A program made the translations under genes and the position numbers. Of a DNA stretch of 64,000 bases, positions 27,973 to 36,305 are shown one piece after another (position 1 is the first letter of the stretch; each line of letters opens with the position of its first letter). Under the pieces are notes generated by a model, which did no database searches, was not told the DNA's origin, and worked only from the letters and a program-made list of their open reading frames with translations. Source of the stretch: Polaromonas vacuolata. Lineage in GTDB: Bacteria; Pseudomonadota; Gammaproteobacteria; Burkholderiales; Burkholderiaceae_C. The stretch is taken from NCBI RefSeq assembly GCF_012584515.1, contig NZ_CP051461.1, forward strand, positions 914,001 through 978,000, in the 5' to 3' direction.

Positions 27973-28511
27973 GTTGGGTGTTTGTCTGCGGCCCTTCCGG
28001 TTCAGGAAAAGACAGTGTGATGGCCTGCGCCCGCGAACTTCTTATCGCGCACGACAACATAGTTTTTGCCCGCCGCATTGTGACCCGACCGGTGCAGCCA
28101 GGCTCAGACCACGACCCTCAAACCGATTTGCAGTTTGAGCAAGCCTTGCGCGATCAAGCCGTGTGTTGGCATTGGCAGGCGCATGGATTTTTCTACGGCA
28201 TTGACAGTCGCTATACCCAAGCGGTGAGGGACGGGCAGGTGGTGGTGGTGAATGCTTCGCGCGCCCATGTCGAAAGCTTGTCACCATCAGCTGGTTTTAG
28301 CGTGGTGGAAATCAGCGTGGAGCCGGCTCAACTGGCCTTGCGGCTTAGTCAACGCGGTCGTGATTCAGAAAGTTCGCAAGCCCTGCGGTTGGCACGCAAT
28401 GCCAGTTTTTCTTCTATCCGTGCTGACTGCGTAGTGGACAACAGCAAGGCGCTGGCCGACGCTGGACGCGCGTTAGCTGATTATTTATTGCAGGTTTTCG
28501 GTAAGGCGTGA
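27969..28511 (+). CDS. phnN: PhnN, ribose 1,5-bisphosphate phosphokinase
   Basis: A 180-residue guanylate-kinase-fold enzyme that makes PRPP from ribose 1,5-bisphosphate, the last step of C-P lyase ribose recycling. It has a P-loop FVCGPSGSGKDSV at the very N-terminus and RRIVTRPVQPGSDHD, the substrate-binding part. It starts with GTG inside the stop of the DUF1045 gene (GTGA). A terminator follows. Confidence 0.93.
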   Translation: MSWVFVCGPSGSGKDSVMACARELLIAHDNIVFARRIVTRPVQPGSDHDPQTDLQFEQALRDQAVCWHWQAHGFFYGIDSRYTQAVRDGQVVVVNASRAHVESLSPSAGFSVVEISVEPAQLALRLSQRGRDSESSQALRLARNASFSSIRADCVVDNSKALADAGRALADYLLQVFGKA

Positions 28512-28544
28512 GTACAGACTTTTTCGATTAAATTTTCGGCGTTC

Positions 28545-28584
28545 AAAAGGCGCTGCTTGGGTTGAACCGAGCAGCGCCTTTTTT
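28545..28584. terminator. Bidirectional terminator between phnN and phnE
   Basis: Arms AAAAGGCGCTGCT (28545-28557) and AGCAGCGCCTTTT (from 28570) form a 13-bp stem with flanking A and T runs. It ends phnN on one strand and phnCDE on the other. Confidence 0.92.
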
Positions 28585-28596
28585 ATATTGTTGGGG

Positions 28597-29394
28597 TTAA
28601 ATAACCGCAGCCCGAATCCGCGCAGAAATCACATCAAGTATGGACACCGTCACGACCACAATAATCATCACCGCGCAAGTCTCAGCGTACTGAAACGCTC
28701 GAATAATTTCCCACAACACCACGCCGATTCCACCGGCGCCCACCATGCCGACTACAGATGCTGAGCGCACATTCGATTCAAACCGGTACAGCGAAAAAGA
28801 AATCCAAAGTGGCAATACCTGCGGAATGATGGCGTAGATAATTTCTTCCATCGCATTCGCACCCGTGGCGCGAATGCCTTCTACCGGCTGTGAATCTATA
28901 GATTCCACCGCTTCAGAAAACAACTTAGCCAGCACGCCAGTGGTGTGAACAAAGAGCGCCAACACACCAGCAAAAGGCCCAAGCCCTACGGCGACGATAA
29001 ACAGCATTGCAAACACCATCTCGTTGATGGCGCGCGCTGCATCCATAAGTCTTCTGACCGGCTGACGCACCCAAGCTGGTGCAATGTTGTTGGCCGACAG
29101 CAAGCCTAAGGGCACTGCAAAAATAACCGCTAGCACCGTGCCCCAGACTGCGATAGATAAGGTGACCAGCATTTCTTGAATGTAGAAACGCCAGTCTCTG
29201 AAGTTGGGTGGGAAAAAGTCCGCCGCGTATTGCGTCATGTTGGCCGAGTCACGCCATAAATCAAACGGGCGCATATCCGCACCCCGCCATGAACCGGCCA
29301 GCAATGCCAGGCTAACGCCCCAAAGCAGCAGTGTTAGCCAGCTTTTTTTGCTTTCCTTCAGGTCTACTGGCGGCTGCATTTTTGCATTCGTCAT
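28597..29394 (-). CDS. phnE: PhnE, phosphonate ABC transporter permease
   Basis: About 265 residues. The inner-membrane pore of PhnCDE, with a first helix [17 protein letters not shown], the EAA-type loop [28 protein letters not shown] in pieces, and the PhnE block [20 protein letters not shown]. The start is uncertain: a GTG at 29409 directly abuts phnD, the ATG at 29394 is used here, and an ATG at 29379 would best match the usual N-terminus. It is the last gene of phnCDE. Confidence 0.93.
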   Translation of the reverse strand: MTNAKMQPPVDLKESKKSWLTLLLWGVSLALLAGSWRGADMRPFDLWRDSANMTQYAADFFPPNFRDWRFYIQEMLVTLSIAVWGTVLAVIFAVPLGLLSANNIAPAWVRQPVRRLMDAARAINEMVFAMLFIVAVGLGPFAGVLALFVHTTGVLAKLFSEAVESIDSQPVEGIRATGANAMEEIIYAIIPQVLPLWISFSLYRFESNVRSASVVGMVGAGGIGVVLWEIIRAFQYAETCAVMIIVVVTVSILDVISARIRAAVI

Positions 29395-29409
29395 ATGCAA
29401 TATCGACAC

Positions 29410-30372
29410 TTACTGACCCAGTGCGGCGAGTTTTTGGTCGATTTCAGCAATTTTGCTGGCTTTTTCTGCAGCGGCCATGCCAGCGTCTGTTTCAAACTTA
29501 TTTTTTTCTTTGAATAATTCGAGTTGGCGAATGGGCACTAGTTGGGCGTTCGTTGAGGCTTTAAAACCGGATAGCTTACTAAGCTTCATCAAGGCGTCTT
29601 TTTCCTGCTGACCACCTGAGCCATAGGCAAAGAAGAAATCTTTGATGCTTTGCTTGGTTGACTCTGGCAGGTCTTTGCGCATGACTAAGGGGTCTAGTGG
29701 TATCAGCGGTGAGGTCCAGATGACGCGGAGAGCGTTAAATTTTTCTGGCAGTCTTTCTTTTAGTTTTTCTAAATTTTCACTGTTGTTGGTCGCCACATCA
29801 ATTTGCTTGTTAGCGACTGCCAGCGCGTTCGATTCGTGGTTGCCGCTACGTGAGACTTTAAAGAAAGTACGTGCATCAATTTTGTTTTTTGCAAATACGT
29901 AAAAACTGGGGACTAAAAAACCGGATGTCGAATTCGGATCACCATTGCCAAAAGACAAGTCCTTGCCTTTTTTAAGCATGTCGTCCAGTGTTTTGATGGG
30001 GCTGTCTTTGTTCACAATTAAGTGCGAGTAGTAGCCTTTAGTGCCATCGGCGTTAACCATTTGCGCAAACACTTCAGCGTCGGCACGGTCTACAGCTTCC
30101 ATCGCCGACTTGTTGCCAAACCAAGCCACCTGTACTTTATTAAAGCGCATGCCTTCAATAATTCCTGCGTAATCAGAGGCAAAAAAAGCGTTGATTTTCA
30201 TGCCGGTTTTCTTGCCCATAGCATCCAAGATAGGTTGCCAGTCAGACTTCAAATTTTGTGAAGATTCGGTAGAGATGATGCCGAAATTGAGCTCTTTAAG
30301 ATCTGCTGAATGTGCTGGTGTGAGAGCCAGAAGTGCGGAAGTACTTAAACTGAATAAAAGTTTTTTGAGCAT
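29410..30372 (-). CDS. phnD: PhnD, phosphonate-binding protein
   Basis: A 320-residue periplasmic binding protein with signal peptide MLKKLLFSLSTSALLALTPAHSA. Typical parts are LNFGIISTESSQNLKSDW, VAWFGNKSAMEAVDRADAEVF and LSFGNGDPNSTSGFLVPSFY, where the Ser/Thr run binds the phosphonate oxygens. It lies between phnC and phnE on the same strand. Confidence 0.95.
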   Translation of the reverse strand: MLKKLLFSLSTSALLALTPAHSADLKELNFGIISTESSQNLKSDWQPILDAMGKKTGMKINAFFASDYAGIIEGMRFNKVQVAWFGNKSAMEAVDRADAEVFAQMVNADGTKGYYSHLIVNKDSPIKTLDDMLKKGKDLSFGNGDPNSTSGFLVPSFYVFAKNKIDARTFFKVSRSGNHESNALAVANKQIDVATNNSENLEKLKERLPEKFNALRVIWTSPLIPLDPLVMRKDLPESTKQSIKDFFFAYGSGGQQEKDALMKLSKLSGFKASTNAQLVPIRQLELFKEKNKFETDAGMAAAEKASKIAEIDQKLAALGQ

Positions 30373-30446
30373 AAAAATAGTCCAGATTAAAAATTAAAAA
30401 ATTAAGACGAAAAACTAACAACGAAATGAGAAGAAAATAATCTGTT

Positions 30447-31310
30447 TTAAGCGACACGTGTTAGCGGCACGGCCCAGATTCGGTTTGGTACTGGTTTGGC
30501 CTTGTCTTCAAGGCTAGAGATGTGATCGCCAAGGGACAATATATCGTCTGCTTCAGCGCCATAAAGCCCGCGCAGCACTGCCGGTGTCAGACCTGCTGAA
30601 GGACCGTCATAAACCACAACGCCATGATGCAATGCGATGGTTCTAGGGCAATATTTAATCGCCACATTGACTTGATGCAGCGAGACTACGACGGTGCATT
30701 TGTCTTCGCGATTAATTCGCGCAAGTATGTCCATGACTTTGCGTGATGACTCTGGGTCTAGTGAGGCGATAGGCTCATCAGCCAAAACTACTTTTGCGCC
30801 TTGCACCATGGCGCGTGCGATGGCGGCGCGCTGCTGCTGACCACCGGACAAAGTTGATGCGCGTTGGGCCCAGCATTCAGCAATACCGACGCGGCGCAAT
30901 GCCTCGATGCCACCGGCTTTTTCTTTTTCACTAAACCAGCGCATTAAGCTACGCCACATGGGCACGCGGTGCAGCGTACCAGTCAGTACATTGACTATGA
31001 CTGGTAGTCTGCCGACTAAATTAAATTGTTGGAAGACAAAGCCGATATCAGATCGTACTGAGCGAATATCTTTGGCTACTTTGCCGTTTTTTTGCACATT
31101 GCGGCCATGCACGGTGACGGAGCCCGCTGCCGCTTTATCCCCCACCATCAAGCCCGCCATGTGGCGCAGCAATGTAGATTTACCCGAGCCCGATGCGCCT
31201 ATCAAGGCCACCATTTCACCGGCTTGAATACTGAGTGAAATATTTTGCAATGCCTTTTTACCGCTGCTGAAAGTTTTGCTCAGCGAGTCGATTTCAATTG
31301 CGTTTTTCAT
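30447..31310 (-). CDS. phnC: PhnC, phosphonate ABC transporter ATPase
   Basis: A 287-residue ATPase. It has Walker [19 protein letters not shown]-loop [20 protein letters not shown], signature [11 protein letters not shown], Walker [13 protein letters not shown] and an H-loop in [14 protein letters not shown]. The ATG at 31310 has an AAAGGGA Shine-Dalgarno. It is the first gene of phnCDE and has an inverted repeat in its leader. Confidence 0.95.
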   Translation of the reverse strand: MKNAIEIDSLSKTFSSGKKALQNISLSIQAGEMVALIGASGSGKSTLLRHMAGLMVGDKAAAGSVTVHGRNVQKNGKVAKDIRSVRSDIGFVFQQFNLVGRLPVIVNVLTGTLHRVPMWRSLMRWFSEKEKAGGIEALRRVGIAECWAQRASTLSGGQQQRAAIARAMVQGAKVVLADEPIASLDPESSRKVMDILARINREDKCTVVVSLHQVNVAIKYCPRTIALHHGVVVYDGPSAGLTPAVLRGLYGAEADDILSLGDHISSLEDKAKPVPNRIWAVPLTRVA

Positions 31311-31318
31311 GCTATCCC

Positions 31319-31336
31319 TTTGTGTTACTTCACAAA
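31319..31336 (-). promoter_or_regulatory. Inverted repeat just upstream of phnC
   Basis: TTTGTG-TTACTT-CACAAA is a perfect repeat with six-base arms, 9-26 bases before the phnC ATG and touching its Shine-Dalgarno. A bound regulator, or an mRNA hairpin, here would block translation or transcription. Further upstream a TTGACA (minus strand, near 31365) could be a -35 element. Confidence 0.45.
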
Positions 31337-31942
31337 TTTAAGGGGGCAATGTGTCTTTTTCATGTCAAATACTGCATTTTTTTGTTCAATGCAAGGTGTG
31401 CTTGCCAGAGGATGCAATCAGAAAAAAATGACTTACGGGCGTGATGTGAAGATAAGAATTAAGTCATTTATAGGGTTTCATTTTTGACAAAAGTTATTGA
31501 TGAATCAACCTAAAGAAAATAGTTAAAGCAACATACTTCACTGATTCTTCGCTTGGTTCTAACGAATGCCCGCTTCGCTGCTTAAGCACTGGTCTTGCCG
31601 CATGAACTTCTATTGAAGCTGAAAGACCTGCTTGTGCGGGTGATAGCTCTGCGAGACGCAAAAACTTTTACCGCTAATTACATCGTCGGCTCGTGCCCAC
31701 GTTAAATCTGGCTAGATTTCAACCGTGCTAATGCTGACACTGCTGATTCAAAATTTTTGGTTGATGGTCAACACACCTGTGCATGTAAAAAATTTACTAG
31801 GTAGCCGAATCGTCAGTAATGCATTAGGTTTTTAAGGACGCTACAGCGTTCTTGAACTTTTATTTTGCGTTTTGCTTATTGCTGCGATGCTGATGGATAA
31901 AACATTGACAGGGCGTTATGCCTTTGTAGTCTTCATAAGACG
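31337..31942. other. Intergenic region upstream of phnC
   Basis: About 600 bp of AT-rich sequence with no convincing gene. It must hold the phnCDE promoter. No clear Pho box was found by eye. Confidence 0.5.
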
Positions 31943-31982
31943 AAAAAAATCCCGCTGTAGCTAATTGCTAAGCGGGGTTTTA
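31943..31982 (-). terminator. Terminator downstream of tRNA-Leu
   Basis: On the minus strand, CCCCGCT and AGCGGG arms around a 14-base loop are followed by a run of T residues. It ends transcription of the tRNA gene 32 bases earlier. Confidence 0.8.
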
Positions 31983-32013
31983 ATGCGGTCAAAGACCTAA
32001 TTGTTCAACAGAC

Positions 32014-32098
32014 TGGTGCCCGAGGCCGGAATCGAACCGGCACGCCTCTCGGCGGGGGATTTTGAGTCCCCTGCGTCTACCAATTTCACCACCCGGGC
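32014..32098 (-). tRNA. tRNA-Leu (CAA)
   Basis: An 85-base class II tRNA including an encoded CCA end. The acceptor stem pairs GCCCGGG with the matching CTCGGGC; the T-arm GGTTCGAATCC is canonical. The anticodon loop CTCAAAA gives anticodon CAA, reading UUG. A long variable arm (GCCGAGAGGC) confirms a leucine type. Confidence 0.97.
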
Positions 32099-32136
32099 AG
32101 TCTTTGTTGAGAACTCAATTATGGCACAGTGTGGGG

Positions 32137-33039
32137 ATGAATTATCCAACTCTTGAAGATGCCGTCGGTAAAACACCGTTGGCTAGACTTCAGCGCATAG
32201 GCGCTGCTGACAACGCAACTCGCAACAATATTATTTTGGGCAAACTTGAAGGCAATAATCCGGCCGGCTCGGTCAAGGACAGACCGGCTCTGGCGATGAT
32301 TAAACATGCAGAGGAACGCGGTGAGATCAAGCCCGGCGACACCTTGATTGAGGCCACCTCTGGCAACACCGGTATTGCCTTGGCTATGGCTGCTGCGATT
32401 AAGGGCTACCGAATGGTGCTCATCATGCCGGAGGACTTGTCGATTGAGCGGGCCCAGACTATGAAAGCTTTCGGCGCTGAGTTACTACTCACCCCCAAAA
32501 GCGGCGGCATCGAATATGCGCGCGACTTGGCCATGAGCATGCAGGCGGATGGCAAGGGCAAGGTTCTCGATCAATTCGCTAATTTTGATAATCCACGCAG
32601 CCACTATGAAAGCACCGGCCCGGAAATCTGGGCTGATACGCACGGTAAGGTGACGCATTTCGTCAGCGCCATGGGAACGACTGGCACCATTAGCGGTGTA
32701 TCGCGGTTTTTGAAAGAAAAAAATCCAGCGATTCAAATTGTTGGTGCTCAGCCCAGTGAGGGCTCACGTATTCCCGGTATTCGCAAGTGGCCAGAAGCTT
32801 ATATGCCGGCTATTTACGATCCTCGTCACATCGATCAGGTCACACAGGTCAGCCAACTAGATGCGGAAGACATGTGCCGCCGTATGGCGCGCGAGGAGGG
32901 TATTTTTGCGGGCGTTTCCGCTGCCGGTGCTTGCTGGGTAGCCCAGCAATTGAGTCAAACCGTGCGGGACGCAGTGATTGTCTTTATCGTCTGCGACCGC
33001 GGTGACCGCTACCTCTCCACCGGGATCTTTCCCGCATGA
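32137..33039 (+). CDS. cysM: CysM, O-acetylserine sulfhydrylase B
   Basis: A 300-residue PLP enzyme making cysteine from O-acetylserine and sulfide or thiosulfate. PLP lysine is in GNNPAGSVKDRPAL; the substrate loop TSGNTGIAL and the phosphate-binding GTTGTISG are present. The sequence follows CysM rather than CysK, with the shorter C-terminus ending FIVCDRGDRYLSTGIF. The ATG at 32137 is used; a longer frame would reach into the tRNA gene. The stop overlaps the NUDIX gene by four bases. Confidence 0.93.
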   Translation: MNYPTLEDAVGKTPLARLQRIGAADNATRNNIILGKLEGNNPAGSVKDRPALAMIKHAEERGEIKPGDTLIEATSGNTGIALAMAAAIKGYRMVLIMPEDLSIERAQTMKAFGAELLLTPKSGGIEYARDLAMSMQADGKGKVLDQFANFDNPRSHYESTGPEIWADTHGKVTHFVSAMGTTGTISGVSRFLKEKNPAIQIVGAQPSEGSRIPGIRKWPEAYMPAIYDPRHIDQVTQVSQLDAEDMCRRMAREEGIFAGVSAAGACWVAQQLSQTVRDAVIVFIVCDRGDRYLSTGIFPA

Positions 33040-33566
33040 ACACCACTTTTCGTTTTTGTCCTCAATGCGCTAATCCGCTCGCACCTATCTCTCGCATGGA
33101 AGATGGGGGTGAAAAAACCCGTATGCGTTGCGCCCAGTGCGACTATGTCCACTGGAATAATCCGACGCCGGTGCTAGCGGCGGTGGTCGAGGTTGGCGGT
33201 CAAATTTTGCTGGCGCGCAATGCCGCTTGGTCGGGCCGTATGTTTGCGCTAATCACCGGTTTTATGGAGGCTGGCGAGACGCCGCAGTTCGGCATTGCAC
33301 GCGAGATCAAAGAGGAAACCAATTTAGACACTAGCGCGCTCGACCTGATTGGTGTGTATGAGTTTGTGCGCCAAAACCAAATCATCATTGCTTACCATGC
33401 GGTCTGCACTGGCGATGTTGTGCTGTCGCCTGAGTTAGCCGAGTATCGCTTGTACGACCCACAAAACATTAAGTGCTGGCCTGCGGGCACCGGCTACGCA
33501 ATGGCTGACTGGCTTAAGTCGCGCGGTCATAGTCCGACTTTTGTGGAGTGGCCTAAGGCTTCCTAA
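33036..33566 (+). CDS. NUDIX hydrolase with zinc ribbon
   Basis: A 176-residue protein. The N-terminus has two CxxC knuckles (FCPQCANP and MRCAQCDYVHWNNPTP), as in NudC-like enzymes. The NUDIX box GFMEAGETPQFGIAREIKEE (residues about 77-96) follows, with the usual Gly after EE replaced by Asn. It likely hydrolyses a nucleotide diphosphate derivative such as NADH or capped RNA ends, but is shorter than NudC. It overlaps cysM by four bases. Confidence 0.85.
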   Translation: MNTTFRFCPQCANPLAPISRMEDGGEKTRMRCAQCDYVHWNNPTPVLAAVVEVGGQILLARNAAWSGRMFALITGFMEAGETPQFGIAREIKEETNLDTSALDLIGVYEFVRQNQIIIAYHAVCTGDVVLSPELAEYRLYDPQNIKCWPAGTGYAMADWLKSRGHSPTFVEWPKAS

Positions 33567-33670
33567 GTATCCGCTTTTGAGGCCTGCCAGCGCCGTTGGT
33601 CTTTGTCCGCTGCGTCTATTTATAGTTAACTGCTGGGCTAAAATTTGTTTTCATTAAAGGACGCTCAGCC

Positions 33671-33898
33671 ATGCACATAGACAAAGAACTCGACACCAGC
33701 AATCTCAATTGCCCGTTGCCCATACTCAAGGCAAAAAAGGCTTTGGCCGAGATGCAAAGTGGCGAAGTTTTGCGTGTGTTGTCTACCGATGCTGGATCAA
33801 TACGTGATTTTCAAGCTTTTGCTAAACAAACTGGTAATGACTTGTTGGAGCAAAAAACTGAAGGCGCATCTTTTTTCCATGTACTTAAGAGGCGTTAA
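33671..33898 (+). CDS. tusA: TusA/SirA-like sulfur carrier
   Basis: A 75-residue protein with the CPxP motif NCPLPILKAKKAL; the Cys carries persulfide sulfur for tRNA thiolation and related pathways. Shine-Dalgarno AAAGGA lies before the ATG. It follows cysM and the NUDIX gene, and the sulfur theme fits. The symbol is by family. Confidence 0.88.
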   Translation: MHIDKELDTSNLNCPLPILKAKKALAEMQSGEVLRVLSTDAGSIRDFQAFAKQTGNDLLEQKTEGASFFHVLKRR

Positions 33899-33994
33899 AT
33901 TTTTGTAAAAAATTAGTGACAGGCTTTAACAGTCGTTATCTGATGCTATCAACTCTTAATTGTATTTACAGGTTAAAAGTGATAGAAGAAACTT

Positions 33995-34028
33995 GCAAAA
34001 GTCTAGCGGCTGACTTTTGCTAGTTTTT
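33995..34028. terminator. Terminator between tusA and galU
   Basis: Arms GCAAAAGTC and GACTTTTGC around an 8-base loop, followed by TAGTTTTT, between convergent genes. Confidence 0.8.
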
Positions 34029-34060
34029 CTAAATCCGTTGATTTTGAAGTCAGAACTTTT

Positions 34061-34957
34061 TTAATCGAGTTTGAGCTGGGCTAGATATTGTTTAAATTCA
34101 GCGCCCACTTCGTGGTGTTGCAAAGCCAGCTCGACGGTGGCTTGTAAAAATCCTTGCTTGCTGCCGCAGTCATAGCGTTTGCCCTTGTATTCAAAGGCGT
34201 AGACGCTTTCTTGCGCGATCAAACTCGCAATCCCGTCGGTTAGTTGAATCTCACCGCCTACGCCGCTGGTTTGCTGGCGGATATGCGCGAATATTGCCGG
34301 TGTCAAAATGTAGCGACCGGCCACACCCATGAGGGACGGTGCAACTTCAGGGGCAGGTTTTTCTACAATCTTGTTGACTCTCAATAAACCTTTTGACACT
34401 ACATCGCCGGCCACTATGCCGTAGCGACGCGTGTGCTCGGGCGGTACTTGTTGCACAGCGAGAATCGAACTTTGCAATTCGTTGAACTGCTCGACCATTT
34501 GCTTCATCACTGACGGGCCACCACTAGGGCCGACCATTAAGTCATCAGCCAATAGCACGGCAAAGGCTTCATTACCCACTAGGTGTTCGGCACACAAAAC
34601 GGCGTGGCCAAGACCTAGCATTCGGTTTTGGCGAACATAGGAGAAGTTCATGCCTTCAGGCTGGACTGACTTAAGGATTGCCAAGAGTTCGAATTTTTTG
34701 GCTTTTTCGAGTTCAGTTTCTAGCTCGTAGGCATTGTCAAAATGGTCTTCAATCGCGCGCTTGCTGCGGCCGGTGACGAAAATCATATGGCGAATACCGG
34801 CTTCATAGGCCTCTTCAACCGCGTATTGAATCAATGGCTTGTCAACGACAGGCAGCATTTCTTTGGGCTGGGCCTTGGTGGCGGGAAGAAAGCGGGTCCC
34901 TAGTCCTGCAACCGGAAATACGGCTTTTTGGAGAGTAAATTTTTCAATGACGTTCAT
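34061..34957 (-). CDS. galU: GalU, UTP-glucose-1-phosphate uridylyltransferase
   Basis: A 298-residue enzyme making UDP-glucose for envelope polysaccharides and trehalose. Nucleotide motif [24 protein letters not shown] in pieces; [19 protein letters not shown]; catalytic-site [11 protein letters not shown] and [12 protein letters not shown]. Length and end ([17 protein letters not shown], here [16 protein letters not shown]) are normal for the family. Confidence 0.95.
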   Translation of the reverse strand: MNVIEKFTLQKAVFPVAGLGTRFLPATKAQPKEMLPVVDKPLIQYAVEEAYEAGIRHMIFVTGRSKRAIEDHFDNAYELETELEKAKKFELLAILKSVQPEGMNFSYVRQNRMLGLGHAVLCAEHLVGNEAFAVLLADDLMVGPSGGPSVMKQMVEQFNELQSSILAVQQVPPEHTRRYGIVAGDVVSKGLLRVNKIVEKPAPEVAPSLMGVAGRYILTPAIFAHIRQQTSGVGGEIQLTDGIASLIAQESVYAFEYKGKRYDCGSKQGFLQATVELALQHHEVGAEFKQYLAQLKLD

Positions 34958-35179
34958 GTGTAAATAGTTCTAAAATTTGCATGTACTGTAGTGCGTAAAC
35001 AATAGATTAAAACATCTCGAAAATAAATGACCAAAGTAGGCATAGAAATAATCCTGTTTAGGCATAAAGCACACCTCTTTCGCCATCTCAACTAGCTAAA
35101 TATTAGTCAGCCAAAATTACAATGTTCTTGTCTTAGCGCTTGGTATTAGACCGCCAAGCTGCAAAAGGAGTACCAAGCT

Positions 35180-36244
35180 TTGGACATCTTGTTATTAGAC
35201 GCCTTGATGCCAGCGGCCAGAGCCTGGCTGGAGGCTCGCTATGAGTTGGCTTTTTGTCCCGAACTGGCGCAAGACTCAGTTGCTCTGCGTCAAAAGGCTC
35301 ACAGGGCCTGCGCGATTGTCTTGCCGCGAAAGACGCTACTCACCCGTGAACTCATCGCTTTCATGCCGCGGCTCAAGGTGGTGTGCCGGCTGCATACAGG
35401 CATTGACAACGCCGACCTAGAGGCTTGCAGGGAACGCGGCATCAAGGTCGTGCATGCGAGCAGTGCCAACCTCAGATCTAACGCGGAATATTTACTCAGT
35501 AGCTTGCTGCTTTTGTATAGGCGCGGCCTAGTGTCGTCCCTCATGGGGCGGCGCCTTGCCAGTGTCCCGATCGGTCGAGAGCTGCATGGCAGTACGGTGG
35601 CCATACTTGGACTGGCGCCCACAGCTCATATTCTGGCCAATATGTTGCACAGCCTAGGGGTTAAGTTAATTGGCTATGACCCCGTTGTGCCGCCTACAGC
35701 GCCGGTCTGGGCACAACTCAAGATAGAGGCAGTTTCGCTGCCTGAGATGATTGCCCGAGCTGATGCTGTGTCGGTGCAGATGCTGTATGCCCCCCGTTTT
35801 AAAGATTTCATCAACCATGCTTTGCTCGCTAACTGTAAGCCGCATCAGCTGTGGGTAGGCATTAGCCGCAGTGAGCTGTTCGAAGAACGCGCTCTGGCCG
35901 CTGCGTTAGTCGATGGTCGGATTGAAGCATTTATTCTTGATGGTGCCAGTTCCAGCTTTGCTGGACCAGACTCACCGCTGACGGGGATTAAAAGCTTCTT
36001 CATCACGCCGCGGCTTGCTCCCCACACCCGCGAGGCCAAACTGCGTTCGAGTTGGTTTTTGGCGCGTCGTCTGGATGAGGTGCTTAGCGCTCCTAGCGTT
36101 GATGCCAGTACTGACACCAGCTCTGATGCGATGGTGAGGCACCTGCCCATGGATATACCGATAGATATACCGATGGACATACCCATGTTGGCTTCGCCTT
36201 CACAGTGGGGTGAGTCGCCGTCTGGATTGAATGCTGGCCTTTGA
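35180..36244 (+). CDS. Degenerate D-2-hydroxyacid dehydrogenase-like protein
   Basis: A 354-residue protein starting at TTG behind AAAGGAG (11 bases away). It has the D-2-hydroxyacid dehydrogenase outline, but key residues are altered. The cofactor loop reads GLAPTA instead of GxGxxG. The catalytic Arg region is GISRSELFEE (Arg kept). The catalytic Glu segment reads LDGASSSFAGP (Glu lost), and the TPH motif is TPRLAPHT, with His displaced. The C-terminal 50 residues are an extra tail with MDIPIDIPMDIPM. It is probably non-catalytic or has changed function. It resembles no characterised enzyme I can name. Confidence 0.7.
   Translation: MDILLLDALMPAARAWLEARYELAFCPELAQDSVALRQKAHRACAIVLPRKTLLTRELIAFMPRLKVVCRLHTGIDNADLEACRERGIKVVHASSANLRSNAEYLLSSLLLLYRRGLVSSLMGRRLASVPIGRELHGSTVAILGLAPTAHILANMLHSLGVKLIGYDPVVPPTAPVWAQLKIEAVSLPEMIARADAVSVQMLYAPRFKDFINHALLANCKPHQLWVGISRSELFEERALAAALVDGRIEAFILDGASSSFAGPDSPLTGIKSFFITPRLAPHTREAKLRSSWFLARRLDEVLSAPSVDASTDTSSDAMVRHLPMDIPIDIPMDIPMLASPSQWGESPSGLNAGL
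36151..36189 (+). repeat. 12-bp in-frame tandem repeat
   Basis: Three copies of a unit like ATGGATATACCG encode the Met-Asp-Ile-Pro repeats near the end of the dehydrogenase-like protein. Copies differ by one or two bases. Confidence 0.8.
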
Positions 36245-36271
36245 TCTCCGGCGAACAACCGCTTAAAAGCT

Positions 36272-36302
36272 AAGTCGGCTTTGCCAGAGCCGACTTTTTT
36301 TT
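36272..36302. terminator. Bidirectional terminator before valS 3' end
   Basis: Arms AAGTCGGCT and AGCCGACTT around a 7-base loop, then a run of eight T residues, between convergent genes. Confidence 0.9.
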
Positions 36303-36305
36303 CCT

